Part shown: piece by piece, positions 31,603 through 41,789 of the stretch | Position numbering within the stretch: the stretch's first letter is position 1 | How the letters are laid out: every line of letters starts with the position of its first letter | From: Beaufortia kweichowensis | Taxonomy: Eukaryota > Chordata > Actinopteri > Cypriniformes > Gastromyzontidae | Direction of reading: 5' to 3' | DNA: 64,000 nucleotides | Assembly: GCA_019155185.1 (NCBI GenBank) | Contig: CM032807.1 | Coordinates: 10,010,700 to 10,074,699 of the forward strand | Position numbers and translations under genes: made by a program | The notes under the pieces: generated by a model | Told to the model about the DNA's origin: nothing | Databases searched by the model: none | The model's input: only the letters and a program-made list of their open reading frames with translations

Positions 31603-33588
31603 ACAGATAAATATACTTGGCACATTCCTTCAAACAGTAATACCACTCATTATTTTTTTCAATAAGTGGAAATTGGCTATTTCTGCTCTTTTAGGGGCAA
31701 TTTCTTTCTTCCGGTTTAAAAAGGAAAGTTGAAGCAACATCACGGAGAGTGACGTATATGCATAAATTAATTCAAGTGGTCATTGGTCCCACATACGCGT
31801 CTACATCACAGCGCTTTTCTGCATATTCATTACAAAGAACTGGTTAAACCCAATAACTGCGATGTATTTTGGATAAGGTGTTATCGCTGTGAATATATAT
31901 GTGACAGAATCATTAACAACAACTCGTTGTAGTTAAGAGACAGTAGCCATATTCATGTGTTTGTTCAGTGCTTACACAGTAAAATTGTTTGCATTATCCT
32001 GTGACTAGAACAGCTAAAGTTTGGGTACCAACCAAGTATTTTACATACAAAAGTATTCACGTTCATTGTGGAGTTGAGACATAAATCACTCGTTCTAATG
32101 GCTTTATCCAGCAATAGCTTACCATTAGTATAAATGACTGCAGCATTCAAACAGTGATGGGCAATATGGAAAACATTTGGAGAGCATTCTGCCACAATCA
32201 ATACGCTTTCCTCGTAATACACATCCTTAAATATCTACTGCACGCAGCTAATAATGGCACATTGATAATAGCGAATGCACATGATAAAAACAAAACTGTG
32301 CTGTAGCCTTCAGCTGAGATGTGCGAGCCACGAGGTGCATTCACCACAAAATGAAAGAACAATCCTATTGCGTGCTTGTGAAATATGAATCATGTAAAGA
32401 ATATATCAATATTTCTCTAAATCTTTACGTTTGTGGACTAAACATGCAAACGCTTGACATGGACACGGCAACAGAGCGAAATTATGTAGAGTTACCAGTA
32501 ACATGCAGTTTCATAATTGAGGTATGAAGCTACGTTATGATTGTACATATTGTGATTTGCGTTATTCATGGAAATTACTAGATTACTGTTACTAGAGTGT
32601 TGATTTAATTAAACAGCATCTGCATATCAATGCTAAAATAATACTAGGAAGTGGACATACTGGTAGCATAATGCTTTTTTTTGCAACATGTTATAAATAT
32701 AACAACACAGTTAAAACATTTGAAAGTGTTTCAATTGCCAGTATGCAAATTACATGCATTTATTAACTTCATGGAACTCCCTTTTTAAGCATTCTTCACC
32801 TTTTTTTCACAATCTATCCTCCTACCTTACAGAGCTTAACCACGCCCCTTTACGGGACCTTTTTCAAATCTGAGGTTTGAAAAAAGACTGCTGAACCAGT
32901 GGGATGATTTTTTCCCTCGTCGCTCTGCGATAAAACACGCCGTCCAATTAGATTTAAGCTTTAAGTCAAGCGCCCGGAGCCACAGTTGTTTTATCACATC
33001 GCTTTATCACATTGCGTTCAATGTGAAAAAGCCTTTACAGTTGTCACTGTAAAACTACAGCACACTGCTGTATATTTATACTTTAAATATATCTGCATTG
33101 TTACAGTTGTCACTGTAAAACTACAGTAAAACTAATGTATGTTTAGAACAAACATGATTTGAATTAACAAAACTTAGAACTGCATATTTGTGTGCATATT
33201 TTTGTATTAAAGATTTGTGTAAACCTAAGTTTCAATGTGTCATGTGAACAATAAAAATTCAAAATAATTTTAAAAAATTCAAATGACAGGTTTCATTAAT
33301 CTAAACAAATGCTTATTATACAGTAAGGGCTATTTAACACAAGCATCATGTTTCCAAAACATGTTTACATTTATAGAATTTAAAAAATGTACAATGTAAA
33401 ATGTAAAAGATCCTTAAGATTGCAAAAAAGGCCTATCGCCTTGAAAATACACTAAAAGTACTTTTATCTGCAACAACCACTGAGAACAGCAATATCCTCA
33501 ACCATGTAGGGAATACACCACTAAAATTGACTGACCTTTAGTAACTTGCATACATGGAACGTCAACCTAAAACATTGGTCAGGGCTCA
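31603..33588. other. non-coding spacer
   Basis: About 2 kb with no gene or element that I can define. Contains a repeated TTACAGTTGTCACTGTAAAACTACAG at about 33035 and 33100 (two direct copies about 63 bp apart). Confidence 0.45.
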
Positions 33589-33704
33589 CTATTCAAAGTC
33601 CATTAGCTTTCTTAGTGGTGCATGTGGGTTAATTTCATGTAATTTTTTGTCTCGCTTTCCAGCAGCAACTTTTGACCTATTTTCAAGATTAATGCCCACA
33701 ATTC
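33589..33704 (-). pseudogene. relic multi-exon family, last exon
   Basis: The minus-strand exon starts after an acceptor (TTTTTCACAGAG) and reads GIVGINLENRSKVAAGKRDK, then LRKLMDFE and a stop at 33589. Joined to the donor at 38913 it restores an unbroken codon (G|GA), giving NLFRGIVGINLE. I have seen similar ends in unnamed repetitive fish proteins but cannot name the family. A Gypsy fills the intron. Confidence 0.5.
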
Positions 33705-33863
33705 CTCTGTGAAAAACAACCATAATATCCAATATCCAATCATATTTACAAACCTGTGAACAAAATATACACAAACACTGACAGCCAAAAGTCATGCAAC
33801 ATTTTTACAATAAATAAATACAAAATATAGTCTACAATAAATAATGAGAAAGGTTAGTGCTTT

Positions 33864-34304
33864 TGTTAGGGATCAGAGTTGAGAGATGGAGGCAAACAAG
33901 GTGAGTAGTTAAATACAGATGGTTAATTGAGTTGGTGAGCATAACAGAACATAAAGACATCCAATGTCTTTACAAACAAAGGTAATCCACAAAACGAGGG
34001 GTACAACAAACATCCAACAGAAGACAGTCCAGGTAACAAACAGGTCAGACAGATGATGCATGAGTTAGGGACAAACAGTCCATACACAAACGAGATCTGA
34101 CAGAGATTGGAGGGAAACAGAGTCTATATATAGTGTCCGGGTAATGAGAGTCAGGTGATGGCAATGATGATCGGTGACAGGTGAAGGTGATCCAAGATGG
34201 CGGCGGGTGAAGTGCAGTGCATGATGGAAAGTGAAGTTCAGAAGTCCGGTGAAGCAGATCGTTTGACTGGGGTGCTGGGATCTGATGCTGGAGGAACCGT
34301 GACA
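33864..34304 (-). repeat. 3' LTR of the nested Gypsy
   Basis: 441 bp. The coding-strand start TGTCACGGTTCCTCC at 34304 matches the stub at 38900-38767 with a few differences, including a 9-bp GTGAAG-type insertion near 34182. It contains a TATATATAG-like box near 34123. Confidence 0.85.
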
Positions 34305-35218
34305 GTACCACAAAGTGCGACGCCGGGGACGACCTTGTGGACGGGGAGCAGGGTCTTGAGGGTGAGTAGAATGACTGTCTGTCAAAAGAGAGGGATCCAA
34401 AATGTCAGACCGAGGAGTCCAGCATCGCTCCTCCCAACCGAAACCCTCCCAGTCCACAAGGTATTCCAGACGCCCCGCACGTCACCTGGACCGCAGGATC
34501 TTGTGGACCCGGTAGATGTTGTCATCGTCTCTGACCTGAGGAGGAGGAGGGGGAGGAACCACCTCATCATCAGACCCTGTGGGAGAGAGCAGACAGATTC
34601 TATGTGAGGTTTGAGGAGTGAAACATGAAATGAGGGTACAATGCGGTAGGTGCAAGGGAGCTTCGACCGTTAAGTCACTGCGTTGATTTGTCGGTCGATG
34701 GGAAAGGGTCCAATGAATGGGGGGTAAGTTTCTTGCAGGGCAGCCGCAGACAGATGTCCTTGGTCGAGAGCCAGACCAACTGCCCAGGATGGAAGAGAGG
34801 GGTAGGTGAGCGTCGGGCGTCAGCCTGACTCTTCTGTCTGCGGACTGCTGCTTGAAGGTGAGTATGGGCTGAGTTCTACACTCTCTTGCTGGATCGAAAC
34901 CAGTGGTCCACAGCTGGCACTGTAGAGGCTTCTCCAGACCATGGAAAGAGAGATGGTTGAAATCCCGAAAATGCACTGAAATGGGGTAAGTCCAGTTGTC
35001 TGCTGACGGAGAGAGTTCTGGGCGTATTCCGCCCAGGGGAGGAACTGGTGCCAGCTGTGTTGATGGTGAGAGCATTAGGTTCTCAGGAATCTCCCGATTT
35101 CCTGTGTCTTGCGCTCAGTCTGTCCGTAAGCTTGGGGAAGATAGTCAAATGTCAGAATAACCGTGACCCCTAGCAGCGAGAAGAATGCCTTCCAGACTTG
35201 AGAGATGAATTGGGATCC
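34305..35218 (-). pseudogene. Gypsy Pol, integrase C-terminal part and chromodomain
   Basis: Minus-strand readings include SHRPTNQRSDLTVEAPLHLP-type text from frameshifted integrase, then YRVHKILRSR near 34510 and DWEGFGWEERCWTPRSDILD near 34400-34455. The last two form a chromodomain, which in chromoviruses guides insertion to marked chromatin. Multiple frameshifts. Confidence 0.8.
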
Positions 35219-35242
35219 ATGGTCTGGCAGCAGGGCGCCCTA

Positions 35243-35940
35243 GGGCGGAGGTCGATGATCGACTTTGTGGTTGTTTCATCAGACCTCCGGCCGTATGTCT
35301 TGGACACCCGGGTGAAGAGAGGGCCGGAGCTGTCAACTGATCACTACCTGGTGGTGAGTTGGATCCGTTGGCGGGGGAGGAAGCTGGACAGACTCGGCAG
35401 GCCCAAACGTTCTGTGAGGGTCTGTTGGGAACGTTTGGCAGAGCCCCCTGTCAGAGGCATCTTCAACTCCCACCTCCGGCAGAGCTTTGAACAGATTCCG
35501 AGGGAGGTTGGGGACATTGAGTCCGAGTGGACTCAATGTTCTCCGCCTCCATTGTCAGTGCGACCTTTCGGAGTTGTGGCCGTAAGGTCTCTGGTGCCTG
35601 TCGTGGCGGCAATCCCCGAACCCGGTGGTGGACACCGGAAGTAAGGGATGCTGTCAAGCAGAAGAAGGAGTCCTATCGAGCCTGGCTGGCTTGCGGGACT
35701 CCTGAGGCAGCGGATGGGTACCGGCAGGCCAAGCGGACTGCAGCACGGGTGGTTGTGGAGGCAAAAACTCGTGTCTGGGAGGAGTTCGGTGAGGCCATGG
35801 AGAAGGACTATCGGTCGGCCTCGAAGAGGTTCTGGCAAACTATCCGGCGCCTCAGGAGGGGAAAGCGGTGTCCTACCAACACTGTATATAGTGGAGGTGG
35901 GGCTCTGCTGACTTCGACTGAGGATATTGTCGGACGGTGG
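35243..35940 (+). pseudogene. Rex3 ORF, end of endonuclease and linker
   Basis: GRRSMIDFVVVSSDLRP followed by STDHYLVVSWIRWRG gives the last endonuclease catalytic motif (DH). The linker (WWTPEVRDAVKQKKESYRAW near 35630, KRFWQTIRRLRRGKRCP near 35826) follows in a second frame after an indel near 35540. The endonuclease N-terminus was never copied. Confidence 0.85.
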
Positions 35941-37400
35941 AAGGAATACTTCGAGGACCTCCTCAACCCTGCCAACGCGCCCTCCACAGAGGAGGCAGAG
36001 GCCGGGGGCTGGAGGTGGGCTCGGTCATCACCCGGGCTGAAGTCGCCGAGGTAGTTAAGAAGCTCCTAGGTGGCAAGGCACCGGGGGTGGACGAGATCCG
36101 CCCTGAGTACCTCAAGTCTCTGGATGAAGTGGGGCTGTCTTGGCTGACACGTCTCTGCAACATCGCGTGGAGGTCGGAGACAGTGCCTCTGGACTGGCAG
36201 ACCGGGATGGTGGTCCCTCTCTATAAGAAGGGGGACCGGAGGGTGTGTTCCAACTACAGGGGGATCACACTCCTCAGCCTCCCCGGAAAAGTCTATGCCA
36301 GGATACTGGAGGGGAGAATTCGTCCGATAGTCGAACCTCGGATACAGGAGGAACAATGCGGCTTTCGTCCTGGTCGTGGAACACTGGACCAGCTCTATAC
36401 CCTCTTTAGGATACTGGAGGGTTCATGGGAGTTTGCTCAACCAGTCCACATGTGTTTTGTGGATTTGGAGAAGGCATTCGACGGTGTTCCTCGCGGTGTT
36501 CTGTGGGGAGTGCTCTGGGAGTATAGGGTCCGAGGCCCTTTGCTAGGGGCCGTCCGGTCCCTGTATGACCAGAGCAGGAGCTTGGTTTGCATTGCCGGCA
36601 GTAAGTCAGACTCGTTCCCGGTGAGTGTTGGACTCCGGCAGGGCTGCCCTTTGTCACCAGTCCTGTTCACTATCTTCATGGACAGGATTGCTAGGCGCAG
36701 CCAGGGACCGGAGGGGGTCCGGTTTGGGGACCACAGGATCTCATCTCTGCTTTTTGCGGATGATGTTGTCCTGTTGACCCCATCAGGCCAGGACCTACAG
36801 CGGGCACTGGGGCGGTTTGCAGCCGAGTGTGAAGCGGCTGGGATGAGAATCAGCACCTCCAAGTCTGAGGCCATGGTCCTCAGTCAGAAAAGGGTGGCTT
36901 GTCCCCTTCAGGTCGGTGGGGAGTTCCTTCCACAGGTGGAGGAGTTTAAGTATCTTGGGGTCTTGTTCACGAGTGAGGGAAGGATGGAGCGAGAGATCGA
37001 CAGACGGATCGGTGCAGCTTCTGCAGTAATGCGGTCGATGTACCGGTCTGTCGTGGTGAAGAAGGAGCTGAGCTGCAAGGCAAAGCTCTCGATTTACCGG
37101 TCGATCTACGTTCCTACTCTCACCTATGGTCATGAGCTTTGGGTCATGACTGAAAGGATGAGATCCAGGATACAGGCGGCCGAAATGAGTTTCCTCCGCC
37201 GGGTGGCCGGGCGCTCTCTTAGAGATAGGGTGAGGAGCTTGGTCACTCGGGGGAAGCTCGGAGTAGATCCGCTGCTCCTCCACATCGAGAGAGGCCAGTT
37301 GAGGTGGCTTGGGCATCTGTTTCGGATGCCTCCCGGACGCCTCCCAGGGGGAGGTGTTCCGGGCATGTCCCACCGGGAGGAGGCCCCGGGGAAGACCTAG
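35937..37400 (+). CDS. Rex3 reverse transcriptase, long open frame
   Basis: 487 codons open. The frame is genuinely RT from about 36025 (VITRAEVAEVVKKLLGGKAP). Motifs: WQTGMVVPLYKKGDRRVCSN near 36195, CGFRPGRGTLDQLY near 36358, CFVDLEKAFDGVPR (first catalytic Asp), LRQGCPLSPVLFTIFMDRI near 36630, and SSLLFADDVVLLTPSG near 36741 with the FADD catalytic box. The thumb and C-terminal RLAW-type region follow. The frame leaves the family reading near 37350; the true end (RRPRGRPRTRWRDYVSRLAW to LLPPRPGPG) is in the next frame and stops at 37542. RTE elements use this enzyme for target-primed copying. It is dead because of the 5' truncation. Confidence 0.9.
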   Translation: MEGILRGPPQPCQRALHRGGRGRGLEVGSVITRAEVAEVVKKLLGGKAPGVDEIRPEYLKSLDEVGLSWLTRLCNIAWRSETVPLDWQTGMVVPLYKKGDRRVCSNYRGITLLSLPGKVYARILEGRIRPIVEPRIQEEQCGFRPGRGTLDQLYTLFRILEGSWEFAQPVHMCFVDLEKAFDGVPRGVLWGVLWEYRVRGPLLGAVRSLYDQSRSLVCIAGSKSDSFPVSVGLRQGCPLSPVLFTIFMDRIARRSQGPEGVRFGDHRISSLLFADDVVLLTPSGQDLQRALGRFAAECEAAGMRISTSKSEAMVLSQKRVACPLQVGGEFLPQVEEFKYLGVLFTSEGRMEREIDRRIGAASAVMRSMYRSVVVKKELSCKAKLSIYRSIYVPTLTYGHELWVMTERMRSRIQAAEMSFLRRVAGRSLRDRVRSLVTRGKLGVDPLLLHIERGQLRWLGHLFRMPPGRLPGGGVPGMSHREEAPGKT

Positions 37401-37574
37401 GACACGCTGGAGGGACTATGTCTCTCGGCTGGCCTGGGAACGCCTCGGTATTCCCCCGGAAGAGCTGGAGGAAGTGTCTGGGGAGAGGGAAGTCTGGGCA
37501 TCCCTACTTAGACTGCTGCCCCCGCGACCCGGCCCCGGATAAGCGGAAAAGAAGATGGATGGATGGATGGTCTG

Positions 37575-38766
37575 ATACAATATCCTCTGGGAGGCCGAAA
37601 TTATGGAACACATGGGTGAAAAGGGATTGGGCAGTGATCCAGGCTGTGGGTAATGATGGTAGGGGAATTAATTTGCATGCTTTAGAGAACCGATCCACCA
37701 CCACCAGAATGCATGTGAATTCGTCTGATGGTGGTAGATCGGTCATAAAGTCAACAACTATGTGGGACCAGGGACGATGAGGGACAGGTAGAGACGACAC
37801 AGACTGAGCACCCTTGGACGAATCGAGAGACGTCCCGAGACATTCCTGGCCACCAGTAACGGTCTGAGAGGACCGAGAGAGTGCAAGTGCTGCCTCGGTG
37901 ACTTGATACAGAGTTAACTGAGTCCAGAAGAGAGACGCTGGACCTACCGGCGGAGCAGGGTGAAGACGGAGAGCATTCTCAATCTGGTCATCAAGGACCC
38001 ATTGGATGGGAGCGATTACCAAGGCTGGAGGGAGGATGGGTTCTGGAGTAACTTGATCTGGGTCAGGGGCATAGAGTTGAGACAGAGCGTCGGCTTTGCC
38101 GTTTCGAGCTCCGGGACGATAGGTCACTGTGAAATTGAATCTTGTGAAGAACAGAGCCCAGCGGGCCTGGCGAGAGTTTAACGGCTTGGCGTTCCGGAGA
38201 TACAGCAGATTCTTGTGGTCAGTGTAGACAACAAATGGGTGAGCAGCTTCCTCCAGCCAATGTCTCCATTTCTCCAAGGCCAACTCTCGATTCCGAGAGT
38301 TTTGTCATTGTTTTGCTACGCCAGGGACAGTTTCCTTGAAAAGAAGGCACATAGGTGAAGACGGGATGGACTCCCCTGCTGCTGTGATAACACGCCACCT
38401 ACCCCGGAGGTCGAGGCGTCGACTTCCACTACAAAGGGCAGATCCGGGGATGGATGATGCAGGATAGGTGCCATGCAGAAAGCCTCTTTTAAGTGGGCAA
38501 AGGCTTCAGATGCTTCTGGGGTCCAACAGAGGCTGAGAGGCTTATGAGGTGAGTGGAGCGCAGATGGAGCTGAAGTTCATGATGAAGCGGCGGTAGAAGT
38601 TGGCGAACCCCAGAAAGAGTTGTAGCTCCTTTACTGAAGAGGGCTGTGGCCATAATCGAACTGCTTCCACCTTCCCCTGATCCATCTGTACTCAGCTGGC
38701 GCCAATGATGTAGCCCAAGAAGTGGACTTGGGGCTGGTGAAACTCACACTTCTAAGGCTTGAGGTA
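37575..38766 (-). pseudogene. Gypsy Pol, RT end, RNase H and integrase N-terminal part
   Basis: Read downward from 38766: RT thumb (LFLGFANFYRRF-like near 38600), FVVEVDASTSGVGGVLSQQQ-like RNase H start near 38400, then an open frame from 38283 with WRHWLEEAAHPFVVYTDHKN, RQARWALFFTRFNFTVTYRP and KADALS (RNase H end). Integrase follows (RPWSHIVVDFMTDLPPSD near 37760, holding the first Asp of DDE) to FHNFGLPEDIVSD at 37575, where Rex3 entered. The zinc-finger part of integrase is deleted near 37830, and there is a frameshift near 38310. Confidence 0.85.
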
Positions 38767-38900
38767 TAATGATCGGTGACAGGTGATCCAAGATAGCGGT
38801 GGGTGAAGTGCAGTGCATTATGGGAAATGAAGTTCAGAAGTCCGGTGAAGCAGATCGGTTGACTGGGGTGCTGGGATCTGATGCTGGAGGAACCGTGACA
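38767..38900 (-). repeat. truncated 5' LTR of the nested Gypsy
   Basis: Only the first 134 bp of the LTR remain, matching 34170-34304. It is followed (in coding direction) by RT sequence, which marks a deletion after insertion. Confidence 0.85.
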
Positions 38901-38912
38901 GCTTTATCCTAC

Positions 38913-39081
38913 CTCTAAATAAATTTAACGCAGCTACATTCTGATAAGCAAGGTTGATGTTGTAATAAGTAGCAAACAATGCTGCCAGGCCCTCAACAAA
39001 TGCCTCTGAACATGGCCCCAAGACTTCACTTTCTACTGACAACATCCACTTGCTTGGGGTCACTGATTGATGGACACCTAT
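38913..39081 (-). pseudogene. relic multi-exon family, penultimate exon
   Basis: The minus-strand frame TPSKWMLSVESEVLGPCSEA then VEGLAALFATYYNINLAYQN is open and ends at a donor (TTTAGAG, then GTAGGA). The donor pairs in phase with the exon at 33704. The Gypsy target site (GCTTT) is 8 bp into this intron. Likely function unknown. Confidence 0.5.
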
Positions 39082-39509
39082 AAATAAATATAAAAGGGCA
39101 AACTTGGATAAATAAGTACTGTAAAAGTATCATAGGTAGCTCATGTTAATTCTATAACCTATAAAATGATGTTATTGTTGCTAAAGATTACTGTTACAGT
39201 TCTATCCACTAAATTACTGTTACTGTTGTAAAACAGAAAAAGGTTCAGAGAAACCAATAAACACAGAGAGAGCCAGCTATGGCTTTAGGTGTGACATAGA
39301 GGTATGCATGAACAAAGCTACACTATTAACACTATTAAAGAAAATAAATAGTGTGTGTAATGACCTCACAGAGACACAAGAGGAAAGCAAATTACCTTTG
39401 ATGTTGGTGAATCTGGTAGTCCACCTCTTTCAAAGTCTGCTGCAGTTGCTGCTACTTCAAAAAATATTCTGCATTTATTCATTAAAAACAGCTACACCAT
39501 TCAGACAGA

Positions 39510-39975
39510 TTAAAAAATTATATTACTTACACCTGCTTCAAATAGAAGAAATTCAGTTCTCTCTCCTAATGGGCCATTAGGAGTTAAAGGATGCACAGGA
39601 CTGGAGAATTTCCCTCCTGATAATAGTTCCCTCGTGCACCTCGTTGTTTGTTGTCTTTTCTTAAAAAAATGTAAAATCCTTTTCCCTTTTACTTCAATGC
39701 TCGTCCTGATTCTTTGGAGCAATGAGCATACCCATTACCTATTTTTGTTCCATCAGCCAAAACATCAGCAAACATGTCCAGGTACTGTGTAACAATGTTT
39801 TGCACTACAATCTGACACTGTGCCCTTGATGGATTGATTTCATGTTTTCTCATGTTATCCAATAAAATCCTTACTAGCAGCCTTCGTTTAGCTGGTAAGG
39901 TTCTCTTTTTATTTGCAATGGCCAGCTTGATTCCAGAAGGCATTATTTCCCAAGGCACTTTAAATGTTTCAGTCT
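39510..39975 (-). pseudogene. relic multi-exon family, middle exon
   Basis: PWEIMPSGIKLAIANKKRTL, then KRRLLVRILLDNMRK and QYLDMFADVLADGTKIGNGYA (39720-39955). After a frameshift at 39716-39722 the reading continues LLQRIRTSIEVKGKR to 39510. Basic and Leu-rich, with no membrane segment. It looks like a folded domain but I cannot assign it. The frameshift argues for a pseudogene. Confidence 0.5.
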
Positions 39976-40179
39976 AGACCAGAGATACTGAAGAGCAAGC
40001 AGAACAACAAGATGATGAGGACTTCGGCAACTCTCTGATTCTGGACTTGATGAATCAGAAAGAACCTGATGTGATGAATGTTGGAGAGTCAAACAGCTGT
40101 CTTGTTCTAACACAAATAATCACTAAGAACAAGTGAAATTAAACATGGACATTAAACATTTATTTTTAATTGAAAATAA

Positions 40180-40725
40180 ATTGAAAAACCTTTATTTTTC
40201 CATGCATTTAGTAGTTTTAGTACATGAATTGGCCAGAGATATTCCATAAGGTCTTCTTCCTCTACAAAGTAGAGGTCAGCTTTTGTTTCAACACTAATAG
40301 CAGTGAGCCCATGGATCACCTTTTGAAGTATTTAATCTAAGAGACCAGGTAATGAAGAGCAGATTTCCAATTTGATCTCCTCTAAATTGGACATCCCTTA
40401 AAAAGATAATAGTGGTGTAACACAATGACAAAGTCAAGTCAAGCCACATGTTTTGTACTCCTGGAGAGGGTAATAATCTAATGGCTCCTCTTTAAGCACA
40501 CAGACAAATATTGGGTCCCCATCTGTTTTGCAGTAAACACCTAAGTCCACCAACTGTAAAGCATTCTGTTTTCAGATACAAAATAGACCACAAGTATTAG
40601 TTTCAATCTGCGAACCTCCAAGCCCAATCATGCCTTTCCACGCCACTTTGTTCCTTGTGATTTCAGGAGCTACAGATTCCTTGATCACTTTGTTAAAATC
40701 ATCAGAATAAAATTCAGAGCTCTTC
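40180..40725 (-). pseudogene. relic multi-exon family, middle exon(s)
   Basis: Three minus-strand blocks in order: SEFYSDDFNKVIKESVAPEI near 40725-40665; LQLVDLGVYCKTDGDPIFVC then EEPLDYYPLQEYKT near 40560-40435; VIHGLTAISVETKADLYFVE then EYLWPIHVLKLLNAW near 40325-40200. Each is protein-like, and they are separated by frame changes or small gaps. They are collinear with the flanking exon relics on the same strand. Identity unknown. Confidence 0.45.
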
Positions 40726-40756
40726 TTAACTTGCAGTTAAGATTGCTGCCTGATTG

Positions 40757-41440
40757 CTAACTCACATAAAACACATACACATTCACATGCATACAAAACC
40801 ACCGATTCTCTCTACAAAAAGTTCACCTTTGTAGCAAAAGGGGCAATGCTTAAGCGCCGTTGAATGGTGACAAAATAAGTTTATGTGTTCGGTGCAAACA
40901 GGACATACTGCCATACCTGTGTAAATCAAAGTCACAGGTAGAAACAAAGAAACTTTCTCCCGCGCACCAACTTCACATTGGCCAGGTGACCTAACAGAGG
41001 CGGGGCAGCTGTGTCTTTAAGACCGACATGCAGCGGACAATTCTTCGCTCACAATCTTGGAATCGATCCAACCTTCGTGGGACCTGCCCTTTCTTCAGGA
41101 CAGATTTTCCGGCAATCTTACTTTGGCAGACTTTGACACTTCTCGCGAAACTTCGCTCTTCGAACGAACTCCGCGAATCCACTGGGACACACTCTCTCTC
41201 TCTCCGCGCACCAGGATTCTTGCCGACGCAACTGTTCAATGCAGGTATCCTATTTATCACCATTCAATGGCGCTTAAGCATTGCCCCTTTTGCTACAAAG
41301 GTGAACTTTTTGTAGAGAGAGGCGGTGGTTTGTCCAGAAGTGTTCTGCTGATTTTAATGTGCCACTCTTTACTCTTTCTCTGATTTTCTATGCTTTCTCT
41401 TGTATGCGTGTGAATGTGTATGTGTTTTATGCGAGTTAGT
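40757..41440. repeat. inverted duplication with about 120 and 190 bp arms
   Basis: The left arm (40757-40875) is the reverse complement of the right arm (41252-41440), with few differences; the right arm has about 60 extra bp near 41335-41395. Shared text includes TTGCTACAAAGGTGAACTTT and AAACACATACACATTCACA. The arm encodes LKHCPFCYKGELFVER (plus strand at 41269, minus strand at 40854), a CxxC-containing peptide. The centre (40876-41251) is GC-richer than its surroundings. Confidence 0.8.
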
Positions 41441-41789
41441 CGATATCGTATTTCAGTAGCTTAGTCAATAAATACTCATTTGTATTCACCCATGTTTGTC
41501 TCTGCTTAATGCTTATAACGCATCCCTTAAACTGTGCGATACTGTTACCGGCTCTGTAGTATTGCTGTATTGGGCACGGACCGTTATTCATCAAAGCCAG
41601 AAGAATAACGTGTTCATTAAAAGTTAGCACACAATTGGTTGAACACTCGGCAGACGAGTGCTCTAGAGGCCACCGTTGTTACTTTTACTGCACCAGGTAA
41701 TGCTACAAAATACATAAAGTTAATAACCTTTATCTGTAAGTATTTCCATTGAGCGACAAATAATTATTCCCTGAAACAGAACAGTGTTT

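Larger units (their letters stand above)
35227..37566 (+). mobile_element. Rex3 (RTE-clade) LINE inserted in the Gypsy
   Basis: Flanked by the exact 8-bp direct repeat ATGGTCTG (35219-35226 and 37567-37574). It ends in GGATGGATGGATGG, the GATG tail known for Rex3. Removing it makes the Gypsy integrase read through (LPEDIVSD, then HGSQ). It is 5'-truncated inside the endonuclease. The copy is well preserved, with few indels. Confidence 0.9.
33864..38900 (-). mobile_element. Gypsy (chromodomain) LTR retrotransposon with nested Rex3
   Basis: Outer ends are TG (33864) and CA (38900) on the plus strand, with the exact 5-bp duplication GCTTT at 33859-33863 and 38901-38905. The minus-strand order is 5' LTR stub, RT end, RNase H, integrase, chromodomain, 3' LTR. 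The 5' LTR (38767-38900) is cut to 134 bp and joins directly to mid-RT, so its own 3' part, gag, protease and half of RT were deleted. A Rex3 LINE interrupts the integrase. Confidence 0.85.

Noticed and set aside
35533..37373. Long minus-strand ORFs opposite Rex3
   Set aside because: Antisense shadows of the Rex3 reverse transcriptase in GC-rich sequence.
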